Source: Arthrobacter_M sp030063245 (lineage in GTDB: Bacteria; Actinomycetota; Actinomycetes; Actinomycetales; Micrococcaceae). From it: a stretch of 64,000 nucleotides of DNA. The stretch lies in contig NZ_CP180316.1 of the NCBI RefSeq assembly GCF_051131705.1, positions 2,108,001 to 2,172,000 on the forward strand, in the 5' to 3' direction. The translations under genes were made by a program, and so were the position numbers. This document shows positions 33,125-40,328 of this stretch, piece after piece (position 1 is the first letter of the stretch; each line of letters starts with the position of its first letter). The notes under the pieces are model-generated. The model saw nothing but the letters and a program-made list of their open reading frames with translations. It was not told the origin of the DNA and did no database searches.

Positions 33125-34495
33125 ATGACAAAGGACACGCGGTCTGCGGTCATACCGACGGACAGATACACCCGGTTCGTTAGTGCGGGGCTGGGCAAGG
33201 ACCTGGCGGCGCGGCTCGGGCTGCCGCAGCCGGCCATCCTGCGCCGTTACACCCCCGACGCGCCGCTGATCACGGGTCCGGTGCTGGTGCTCGGGTCCTC
33301 CGCCGGCGCCGATGAGCTGGCCGCCAGGCTGCTGGACTGGAACGTGGATGTCCGTCGGCACGGCGCCCCCAAGCTGAAGCTCGGCGCAATCATCCTGGTG
33401 CTCGATGAGCTCAGCCACCCGGACGAGCTTTCGGTACCCGTGCGCTCGGTGGGGTCTTCCCTGCGGGACCTGGCACCCAACGCGCGCGTCGTCACGATCT
33501 CGCGGCCGGCCGCTCCGGAGTTGGAGCCGGCTGCAGCCGCGGCCCGCCGTGCTGTCGACGGCATCCTTCGCTCCATCGCCAAGGAGCTGCGCAACGGCGC
33601 CACGGCGAACGGGATAGTGCTCGACGACGGCGCCGGCACTACGGCCCCGAGCGTTTTGGGCGCTTTACGGTTCTTTCTGTCCGGCCGTTCCGCCTTCGTG
33701 GACGGGCAGTTCCTCAGCGTCTCGAGTGAGCGCGGCGAGCTGCCGGAGGACTGGGCCAGTCCGCTGGCCGGCAAGGTTGCCGTGGTGACCGGGGCCGCCC
33801 GCGGCATCGGTGCGGCCATCGCCCGAACACTCAGCCGTGACGGGGCCGACGTCGTCGTCGTGGATGTGCCGGCCGCCGGCGACCATTTGGCCTCCGTCGC
33901 CAATGAGGTCCGCGGCACTGCGCTGCAGCTGGATATCACCGCGGCTGACGCAGCGGAGCGCATTCTGGCCCACGCCGCCCAGCGGCATGGTCGCTTGGAC
34001 ATCGTGGTGCACAACGCCGGCATTACCAGGGACAAGCTGCTGGCCAACATGGACGCCAGCCGGTGGGATGCCGTGATTGCCGTGAACATTTCGGCCCAGT
34101 TGCGGATGAATCAGGCGTTCCTGAGCTCGGACCTGTTCACGAACCACCCCAGGATAGTCAGCGTGGCCTCCACCAGCGGCATCGCCGGAAACCGCGGGCA
34201 GACCAACTACGCGGCGTCCAAGGCCGGCGTGATTGGCATGGTCACCGCGACTGCACGCTTGATGGAGCCGTTCGGCGGATCCATCAACGCCGTCGCCCCG
34301 GGGTTCATTGAAACCGAAATGACGGCCAAAATTCCGTTCGCCACCCGCGAGGTCGCCAGACGGTTGAACAGCCTGCAGCAGGGCGGGAAACCGGAGGACG
34401 TGGCGGAAACCGTTGCGTTCCTGGCGGCCGGATCCGCGGGCGGTGTCAACGGCAACGTGCTGCGCGTCTGCGGCCAGAATCTGGTGGGACAGTGA
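33125..34495 (+). CDS. High-molecular-weight FabG-type 3-ketoacyl-CoA reductase
   Basis: A 456-residue protein with two Rossmann-like parts, as in mycobacterial FabG4. The N-terminal about 210 residues form a degenerate flavodoxin-like domain. The C-terminal part is a full SDR with VVTGAARGIGAAIA, VVHNAGITRDK, SVASTSGIAGNRGQTNYAASK and a FabG-type end. It would interconvert 3-ketoacyl- and 3-hydroxyacyl-CoA. The ATG at 33125 follows AGGTAGGAG closely; a GTG directly before it (33122) is an alternative. Confidence 0.9.
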   Translation: MTKDTRSAVIPTDRYTRFVSAGLGKDLAARLGLPQPAILRRYTPDAPLITGPVLVLGSSAGADELAARLLDWNVDVRRHGAPKLKLGAIILVLDELSHPDELSVPVRSVGSSLRDLAPNARVVTISRPAAPELEPAAAAARRAVDGILRSIAKELRNGATANGIVLDDGAGTTAPSVLGALRFFLSGRSAFVDGQFLSVSSERGELPEDWASPLAGKVAVVTGAARGIGAAIARTLSRDGADVVVVDVPAAGDHLASVANEVRGTALQLDITAADAAERILAHAAQRHGRLDIVVHNAGITRDKLLANMDASRWDAVIAVNISAQLRMNQAFLSSDLFTNHPRIVSVASTSGIAGNRGQTNYAASKAGVIGMVTATARLMEPFGGSINAVAPGFIETEMTAKIPFATREVARRLNSLQQGGKPEDVAETVAFLAAGSAGGVNGNVLRVCGQNLVGQ

Positions 34496-35418
34496 GCTAC
34501 CCCGCTGCGAACGTGCTGGCGGGGATGCCGTCGCTCTCCAAGCTGTACGTCAATGCAGCGGCAACGGCGGCAAAATCCCGCGTCCTGGGGTTGAACTCGC
34601 CCATGACCCTGCCGGCGGACTGCAATGAAGTACGCGGCGTGCTGGCGGACCTGGCGAAGATGACCGAATACCAGCACCTGCTCGGAAAGGCCGCACGCGA
34701 CGTGATGCCCTCGGGCTTCATCCACGCGCTGGCGTTCCCCGTGGCGATGAGCGTGATGGTACGGGAGGAATTCCCGCTCCCTTTGCTGGGCATGATCCAT
34801 CTGAAAAACAGGGTGCAGCATCTGGCGCCGGTTCTCTTTACCCAGCCGGTGACCATCCGGTCCTGGGCCCGGAACCTGACATCCCACCGGGCGGGCACCC
34901 AGGTCGAACTCGTGGTGGAGGTCCGGGCGGAAGGTTCCCCGGAACTGCTCTGGCGGGGCGTCTCCACTTATCTGGCCAAGGGCATCTTCCTTCCGGGCGT
35001 AGACAAACCGGCGGTCGCCGGCACGGGGCCCGACGCCGCCCATGCGTCTTTCACTCCACCGGATCCCACCGGCCTCTGGCACTTGGGTGTGGATACCGGA
35101 CGGGCCTACGCTGCCGTGTCCGGCGATTTCAATCCCATCCACCTGAGTGTCCTTTCCGCTAAGGCGCTGGGCATGAGGCGCTCGTTGGCGCACGGGATGT
35201 ATCTGGCCGCGCGGGTGTTGGCCGACGTCGGGTCTCCCAAGCCAGACGCCTTTTCCTGGGAGATCGCTTTTGACGCACCGGTCTTCTTGCCGGCCGCCGT
35301 GGCGGTGCATATTGCTGATACCCAGACGGACGACGGCGTCTGGGTCTCGTCCCAGTTCGTGGGCTGGAACGCACGTACCGGAAGGAAACATTTTTCCGGG
35401 ACGGCGGCCGTGCTCTAA
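34492..35418 (+). CDS. MaoC-type enoyl-CoA hydratase/dehydratase
   Basis: A 308-residue double hot-dog protein. The hydratase-2 motif YAAVSGDFNPIHLS, with the catalytic Asp and His, is at about residues 203-216, followed by RRSLAHGMYLAARVL. The N-terminal half resembles the inactive FAS1-type dehydratase repeat, as in mycobacterial HtdX. The GTG start overlaps the preceding stop as GTGA. It would hydrate trans-2-enoyl-CoA, completing the cycle with the oxidase, reductase and thiolase nearby. Confidence 0.9.
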   Translation: MSYPAANVLAGMPSLSKLYVNAAATAAKSRVLGLNSPMTLPADCNEVRGVLADLAKMTEYQHLLGKAARDVMPSGFIHALAFPVAMSVMVREEFPLPLLGMIHLKNRVQHLAPVLFTQPVTIRSWARNLTSHRAGTQVELVVEVRAEGSPELLWRGVSTYLAKGIFLPGVDKPAVAGTGPDAAHASFTPPDPTGLWHLGVDTGRAYAAVSGDFNPIHLSVLSAKALGMRRSLAHGMYLAARVLADVGSPKPDAFSWEIAFDAPVFLPAAVAVHIADTQTDDGVWVSSQFVGWNARTGRKHFSGTAAVL

Positions 35419-35487
35419 ATTCCCGCGTTCCAGTGTCCCGCCACGGCCGCGGGGACGGAGTGCCGTGGCCGGGACCGGCAGGCACCG

Positions 35488-35493
35488 TATGCT
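35488..35493 (+). promoter_or_regulatory. Leaderless -10 box of kynU
   Basis: TATGCT lies 6 nt before ATG 35500 and no Shine-Dalgarno is seen. Confidence 0.6.
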
Positions 35494-35499
35494 GGGCAG

Positions 35500-36747
35500 A
35501 TGACTCAGGTCCATGACGGCGTGGAGAACGCACACACCTTCGACGACGCGCAGTGCCTCGATCTGAAGGATCCGCTGGCCGCCTACCGCGAGGGATTCAT
35601 CGGCAGCGATGATCCGGGCGTCGTAGCCTACCTGGACGGCAATTCGCTCGGCCGTCCACTGAAGGCCAGCGCTGATCGTATTGCCGGCTTCCTGCGGAAA
35701 CAGTGGGGCGGCAGGCTGATCCGGGGCTGGGACGAGGGCTGGCTTTCCCTTCCCGGGGAAATCGGCGACGAACTCGGACTGGTGGCGCTCGGCGCCGCCG
35801 CCGGCCAAACGATCGTCGGGGATTCCACCACTGTCATGCTCTACAAGCTCTGCCGGGCCGCGGTGGCCGCACGTCCCGGACGTACCGAGGTGATTCTGGA
35901 CACCGATAACTTCCCCACGGACCGCTTTGTCTTGGAGGGCATAGCGGCCGAATGCGGCCTGACCCTGCGGTGGATCCGCCCAGCCTACGATGCCGGCGTG
36001 ACCGCGAGGGATCTCGGCGCGGTGCTCAGCGAGCAGACCGCGCTGGTCGTCCTCAGCCATGTCGCCTACCGTTCAGGCTATCTGGCGGACATGCACACTT
36101 TGACCTCCCAGGCCCACGAGGCGGGCGCGCTGATTCTATGGGACCTGTGTCACTCCGCGGGTGTGGTGCCCACCGAATTGGATGCCTGGGGCGTGGACCT
36201 GGCGGTTGGCTGCAGCTACAAATACCTCAACGGAGGTCCCGGCTCGCCGGCCTTTGGCTACGTGCGCCGAGAGCATCAGGCAGTGCTACGGCAACCCATC
36301 CAGGGCTGGCTGGGCAGCGCGGATTCTTTTGGTATGGGTGAGCTGTACGAGGCCGCGGCAGGCATTCGGGCATACACGAGCGGCACCCCTCCCATCGTGG
36401 GCATGTTGGCTATGCAGGACATGATTTCCCTGATCGGCGAGGTGGGGATTGGGGCGGTCCGGGCAAAGTCCGTAGCGCTGACGGAGTTTGCGCTGCGTCT
36501 TTACCGGGACATCCTGGCGCCGCTGGGTGTTACGCTGGCATCGCCTTCCGAGGCCCGGTGGCGCGGCGGGCACATCACACTCGATCACCCGTCATTCCGT
36601 GAGGTCACCACGGCGTTGTGGGAGCGCGGCGTCATTCCCGATTTCCGCAACCCGAACGGGATCCGGCTGGGCCTTTCACCGCTGTCGACCAGCTTTGCGG
36701 AAGTATGGTTGGCTGTTGACGCCATTCGGGAGGAACTCGCCGGATAG
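35500..36747 (+). CDS. kynU: Kynureninase
   Basis: A 415-residue PLP enzyme that cleaves kynurenine to anthranilate and alanine. Diagnostic segments are VAYLDGNSLGRPLKA, the phosphate-binding GDSTTVMLYKL, the aspartate in LWDLCHSAGVVP, and the Schiff-base lysine in GCSYKYLNGGPGSPAF. Length is normal. No tryptophan dioxygenase or kynurenine formamidase gene is adjacent, so it is isolated from the rest of the pathway in this window. Confidence 0.93.
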   Translation: MTQVHDGVENAHTFDDAQCLDLKDPLAAYREGFIGSDDPGVVAYLDGNSLGRPLKASADRIAGFLRKQWGGRLIRGWDEGWLSLPGEIGDELGLVALGAAAGQTIVGDSTTVMLYKLCRAAVAARPGRTEVILDTDNFPTDRFVLEGIAAECGLTLRWIRPAYDAGVTARDLGAVLSEQTALVVLSHVAYRSGYLADMHTLTSQAHEAGALILWDLCHSAGVVPTELDAWGVDLAVGCSYKYLNGGPGSPAFGYVRREHQAVLRQPIQGWLGSADSFGMGELYEAAAGIRAYTSGTPPIVGMLAMQDMISLIGEVGIGAVRAKSVALTEFALRLYRDILAPLGVTLASPSEARWRGGHITLDHPSFREVTTALWERGVIPDFRNPNGIRLGLSPLSTSFAEVWLAVDAIREELAG

Positions 36748-36890
36748 CCGTCCGGGAGGCCGAATGGACCGTCCAGCCGGTCGACGGGGGTCTCCAATCG
36801 GTCCGGTCGCTGACTGCGGAGCCGACGGCTCATCTGGTGATCGTCCAGCCGGTGTCCGTAATAATGGTGGATGCGCGAAGGAGCTTAACG

Positions 36891-37763
36891 GTGCCAAAGC
36901 CGATAGTGGTAGGTCTGGACGATTCTGAACCCAGTCGGGTCGCCTTGGACTGGGCCCTGAACAGGGCCAGGGCACTGGGGCTTCCCATCGTGCTGGTGCA
37001 CTCCGTTCCGCAATACTGGGCGACGCCGGAGACCGGGTATACCGACACCATGCAGCTGGCAGCCCGGGAACTCCTCGCGGCCGAGGCGGCGCGGGCCGCG
37101 CAGATCACGCCCACGGTGACGGTAAGCACCTCTGTGCATCAGGGCGAGGCCGCCAAAGTGCTCAGTGACCTTTCGACCGATGCCAGTCTCGTGGTCATCG
37201 GCACGGACAAAACCGGCAGCACCCGCGGGGAAGGCTTCGGTGTGCTGAGCCTGCAGATCGCCACCTTGAGTCTCTCACCCGTCGCCGTCGTCCCGCTCCT
37301 GCCGATGACAGGACGGTCCGGCATCGTGGTGGGCATTGACGGATCCGCGGAGGCCGCCGCTGCCATTGACCTGGCCGCGGACGAGGCTTCCCGGCTGGAA
37401 CAGGAACTGCACACCGTGTATGCGGGCAGGATTCCTGCTCCCTGGCTGCGCAGAAATATCCCCCAAGCGATCGTCAGCGAAGCGGTGGAGCAGGAGGGCC
37501 GGACGCTGCTGGCGGGAGCGGCAGCCCGGGTCCGCGCGAGTCACCCGGAGTTAACGGTGCACCAGCATCTTCAGGCGGCGGAGTTCCCGGCCGAGGCCCT
37601 GGTGCTGGCCGCCGCCAACGCCCGCCTGCTGGTGGTCGGTGGCAAGGGCCGTGGAGCACTGAAAAACGTGCTGATAGGTTCGGTCGGGCAGGACGTCCTG
37701 ATGCACATTCCGTGCCCCACTATTATTGCCAGGGTGCCGCAGCGGGAGCAGCCACGGGGCTGA
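36891..37763 (+). CDS. Tandem universal stress protein (two UspA domains)
   Basis: A 290-residue protein made of two Usp folds. Domain 1 (about 1-140) begins KPIVVGLDDSEPSRVALDW. Domain 2 begins SGIVVGIDGSAEAAAAI and ends with GGKGRGALKNVLIGSVGQ, the G-x2-G-x9-GS ATP-binding pattern. GTG 36891 is chosen for its AAGGAG binding site at 8 nt; the frame extends 18 codons further up. Usp proteins bind ATP and support survival in stress or stasis. A second usp gene follows 390 bp later. Confidence 0.92.
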   Translation: MPKPIVVGLDDSEPSRVALDWALNRARALGLPIVLVHSVPQYWATPETGYTDTMQLAARELLAAEAARAAQITPTVTVSTSVHQGEAAKVLSDLSTDASLVVIGTDKTGSTRGEGFGVLSLQIATLSLSPVAVVPLLPMTGRSGIVVGIDGSAEAAAAIDLAADEASRLEQELHTVYAGRIPAPWLRRNIPQAIVSEAVEQEGRTLLAGAAARVRASHPELTVHQHLQAAEFPAEALVLAAANARLLVVGGKGRGALKNVLIGSVGQDVLMHIPCPTIIARVPQREQPRG

Positions 37764-37938
37764 CAGAACCTCCCTCGATGCTGACGGCTGTCGGCTGTTC
37801 GTCCGCGGCACGCTCGACAGCCCGCGCAGGGCCCTTGGCCACCACGCTCCATGCCGTACCCGATTCCGCGTCAACGCAGCCATACTGCCAATCGTGCCAC
37901 GGACACCGTCCGAAGCATTCGCCAGCACTCATGAACAT
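37723..37938 (-). CDS. Small ORF with a Rieske-like CPWH motif (uncertain)
   Basis: A 71-codon frame antisense to the end of the preceding usp gene. It starts at ATG 37938 behind GGAGAG at good spacing and encodes GRCPWHDWQYGCVDAESG. The pattern C-P-W-H-x-W-x-Y resembles the second cluster-binding box of Rieske [2Fe-2S] proteins, but the first CxH box is missing. It may be a small redox protein, a relic of a Rieske ferredoxin, or chance. It overlaps the usp gene by 41 bp. Confidence 0.3.
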   Translation of the reverse strand: MFMSAGECFGRCPWHDWQYGCVDAESGTAWSVVAKGPARAVERAADEQPTAVSIEGGSVSPVAAPAAAPWQ

Positions 37939-38156
37939 CGTGGCTCTCCGTCTGCGGGCCAGCTGGATGCATTGTCATGCCACGGAGTGTAGGTCCGTTC
38001 CGGATTTTCGGACAGGCCGGTCCTTGGGATAGGGGGCCGCCACTATCGCCAGATGAAGATGTACGTCAAGATGGAGTTGAGAACGGACCGCTGCGACGAC
38101 GCGCTTTCCGCCGAGCTACCGGGCGTGTTTCATTGCGCCTACAAGGAGTCAGACGC

Positions 38157-38603
38157 ATGGACGGGACGTCAAAAACTGCGAAGATTATCGTCGGAGTCGA
38201 CGGATCGGAGGAATCACTGGAGGCGTTGCGGCATGCTGCCCGGTTGGCCCAAACCTCGGAAGTCGCACTGGAAGTCCTAGCCAGTTGGGAGTATCCCCGG
38301 ATGTACACTGGCTTCGTTGCTGCCGGGGTTGAGGGCTTTGCGGAGGCGGCGGAAAAAGTCCTGCAGGACTCCGTCACCAAGACCCTCGGAGCAGAGAGGC
38401 CAGCCTTTGTCTCGACGAAGTTGATTCACGGCCCCGCGCCGCTGACGCTGATCAACGCAAGTAGTGATGCCAGCATGCTGGTGCTCGGCCGCCGTGGTCA
38501 TGGTGGCTTCGGCGGCCTGTTGGTGGGCTCAGTCAGCTCTGCCTGCGTCGCCCACGCCCATTGCCCCGTGTTGGTCGTTCACACGGAGCGCAAGCAGAAC
38601 TGA
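38157..38603 (+). CDS. Universal stress protein UspA
   Basis: A 148-residue single-domain Usp. The N-terminal IIVGVDGSEESLEALRHAA and the C-terminal ATP-binding GRRGHGGFGGLLVGSVS, followed by HCPVLVVHT, are clear. ATG 38157 follows AAGGAG; the frame extends upstream but without coding character. An 81-residue gene follows after 8 bp and is probably co-transcribed. Confidence 0.93.
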   Translation: MDGTSKTAKIIVGVDGSEESLEALRHAARLAQTSEVALEVLASWEYPRMYTGFVAAGVEGFAEAAEKVLQDSVTKTLGAERPAFVSTKLIHGPAPLTLINASSDASMLVLGRRGHGGFGGLLVGSVSSACVAHAHCPVLVVHTERKQN

Positions 38604-38611
38604 GAAGGGCG

Positions 38612-38857
38612 ATGGTGGAAATGGACACGACGTATACAGCGACCGCGCAGGCTTCAAGCCTGCGTCCGCAGGACTGGGGTCGGGCGATGGCCCAGGCCAT
38701 GAAAAGCCTTGCCGCGCAGGTGGCTGCCGAGGGCGCTGAAAACATTCACGAGGAACTTTTCGGCCAAGACCTGCTGCTGCACATTGCGGAGGCGGCGGAG
38801 ATGGTTGAGATCACGCTGACGTGGACTCCCCAGGAGCGGACCCGTCAGGAACCCTGA
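38612..38857 (+). CDS. Small protein of unknown function downstream of uspA
   Basis: An 81-residue protein starting at ATG 38612 behind AGAAGG; ATG 38621 is an alternative. It is predicted mostly helical, with DWGRAMAQAMKSLAAQVAAE and an acidic ENIHEELFGQDLLLHIAEAA stretch. I do not recognise a family. It lies only 8 bp after the usp stop, so a shared transcript is likely. Confidence 0.65.
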   Translation: MVEMDTTYTATAQASSLRPQDWGRAMAQAMKSLAAQVAAEGAENIHEELFGQDLLLHIAEAAEMVEITLTWTPQERTRQEP

Positions 38858-38934
38858 TCTCCGCGTGCGGCGCCGCCGCGGGCAAAGCTGTGCTGGTCCG
38901 CCCACCGGACGTCCCCGGGGTTGTAGGTCCCGGA

Positions 38935-39444
38935 TCATAAATCCCGGCCGCGATGCCGACGTCCCACGACCAGCGGGAACACCAGCAGAAGCAGAATTAT
39001 CACCGCCAGGAGCGCGGCACCGGCTGCGTTGCCTGCCGTCGGACCCGCCACGACCGAAAAGACCAGCCAGCCCGTTCCGGCGATCAGCAGCGCGACACAG
39101 CCGAGCACAATCTTGACGATCCGGTCGCCGCTGGCCACCAGCGTCTCCCTGACATGGTGCCTGAACAGACGCCGATGCAGACTTACCGGAGCGAGCATGA
39201 GCGCAGTGGCCACGGCCGAGACCACCACGAGGAACAAAAACACACCCCGCTGTGGTGTGTCCAAGGTGGTGAATCGCTGCTGGAAGGGCAGTGTCAGCAG
39301 AAATCCCGCGATGATCTGCACACCGGTCTGCATCACACGCAGCTCCTGCAGCAGTTCGGACCAGTTCCGGTCCAACTGCTCGTCACGGGTCTCGTGCCGG
39401 CCGTCCCCGGCGCGCGGAGCTTCGATCGATTTCTCCGGGTTCAT
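38935..39444 (-). CDS. DUF6328 membrane protein
   Basis: A 169-residue protein with a charged N-terminus, the family segment NWSELLQELRVMQTGVQIIA, then four hydrophobic helices (IIAGFLLTLPF; GVFLFLVVVSAVATALML; IVLGCVALLIAGTGWLVFSV; ALLAVIILLLLVFPLVV) and the LAPVSLHRRLFRHH loop. ATG 39444 follows AGGAGGGG. Function is unknown. It lies between stress-protein and efflux genes. Confidence 0.87.
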   Translation of the reverse strand: MNPEKSIEAPRAGDGRHETRDEQLDRNWSELLQELRVMQTGVQIIAGFLLTLPFQQRFTTLDTPQRGVFLFLVVVSAVATALMLAPVSLHRRLFRHHVRETLVASGDRIVKIVLGCVALLIAGTGWLVFSVVAGPTAGNAAGAALLAVIILLLLVFPLVVGRRHRGRDL

Positions 39445-39752
39445 GAAGTGCCCCTCCTGGTGCGTTTCCTGTCGTAGGCCAATCAGCCCGAGGCCGTCAG
39501 CCCGAGCCCGTTAACTGAGCCAACCAACTGGGCCCGCTAACTGGCCCGCTAAACCATGCGGCACGGCGGTTTCGGGCAGGCCCTGAGGCCGTTTGATGTA
39601 GCGGATCATCAGCGGGCCCGATTTACGGTTGCAGGTTCCGGATCCACGAAACCCGGCTGGAGTGGCCCATCAGGCTGGCGCAGCCCGTACGGGTCAAGAA
39701 CCAGTCTACTGAGGCGGGGACGTCGCCTGCGACGCGGAACACGTTCTACTTA
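39445..39752. other. Intergenic stretch without a recognised gene
   Basis: About 308 bp between the divergent DUF6328 and marR genes. It contains short degenerate repeats of GCCCGCTAAC near 39510-39550 but no frame with domain features. The marR promoter begins at its right edge. Confidence 0.6.
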
Positions 39753-39795
39753 GTTGCCCTAATCAATTGAAAAGGTTATAGTTGTTAAAGGCAAC
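39753..39795 (+). promoter_or_regulatory. marR promoter with candidate MarR operator
   Basis: A -35 box TTGCCC (39754-39759) and -10 box TATAGT (39777-39782) are 17 bp apart. The 8-bp palindrome TCAATTGA (39763-39770) lies in the spacer, and GTTGCC (39753-39758) is repeated inverted as GGCAAC (39790-39795). Binding of MarR here would block RNA polymerase and give autorepression of marR and the efflux pump. Confidence 0.72.
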
Positions 39796-39812
39796 CAATC
39801 AACGGAGGCGAC

Positions 39813-40328
39813 ATGACGGTTCGTCAGCACACAGCAACCGAGCTGGTGTACTGCATTTTTGATCTGCAGCGCGCCCTTCGCTGCGCCACGGCAGCCTCGG
39901 CCCGACCGGCGGATCTGGGCGTGGCACTCGAGGGCGTTCTGCGCTTCATAGCCGACGGCGGCGGACAGTCCCGGGCCTCGGACATCGCGGCACGTCTGGG
40001 CGTTGGCCCATCGGCGTTGAGCCGGCAGGTCGCGGAGCTGGAAGAACACGCCATGATCAAACGCGAGCCGGACCCGGCCGACGGACGGGCGCATCTGCTG
40101 TCGATCTCTGACAGCGGCCGGTCATACCTCGCGGAAATTCAGCACCGCCGAGCTTCTACCGTGCAGCAGATGCTCGCGGGCTGGAGCGAAGAGGATGCCG
40201 CCCACACGGCCTGCACGGTGCAGCAGCTCACAGCGACACTTCGCGCCGCCGTCGTACCTTCACCCCGGGCACACAAAACCGGAACCACCCAGGACCACCA
40301 GTCCCAGACGCTCGCAGGAGTGAATTAA
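39813..40328 (+). CDS. MarR family transcriptional regulator
   Basis: A 171-residue winged-helix regulator. The DNA-binding part is RASDIAARLGVGPSALSRQV, with the wing KREPDPADGRAHLLSIS at about residues 88-104. ATG 39813 follows CGGAGG. Its stop overlaps the start of the MFS transporter gene (TAATG), so the two are co-translated and the regulator most likely controls the pump. Confidence 0.92.
   Translation: MTVRQHTATELVYCIFDLQRALRCATAASARPADLGVALEGVLRFIADGGGQSRASDIAARLGVGPSALSRQVAELEEHAMIKREPDPADGRAHLLSISDSGRSYLAEIQHRRASTVQQMLAGWSEEDAAHTACTVQQLTATLRAAVVPSPRAHKTGTTQDHQSQTLAGVN

Noticed and set aside
34207..36060. 617-codon minus-strand frame spanning the MaoC and kynureninase genes
   Set aside because: Long only because of high GC; no recognisable domain, and it runs opposite three well-supported genes.
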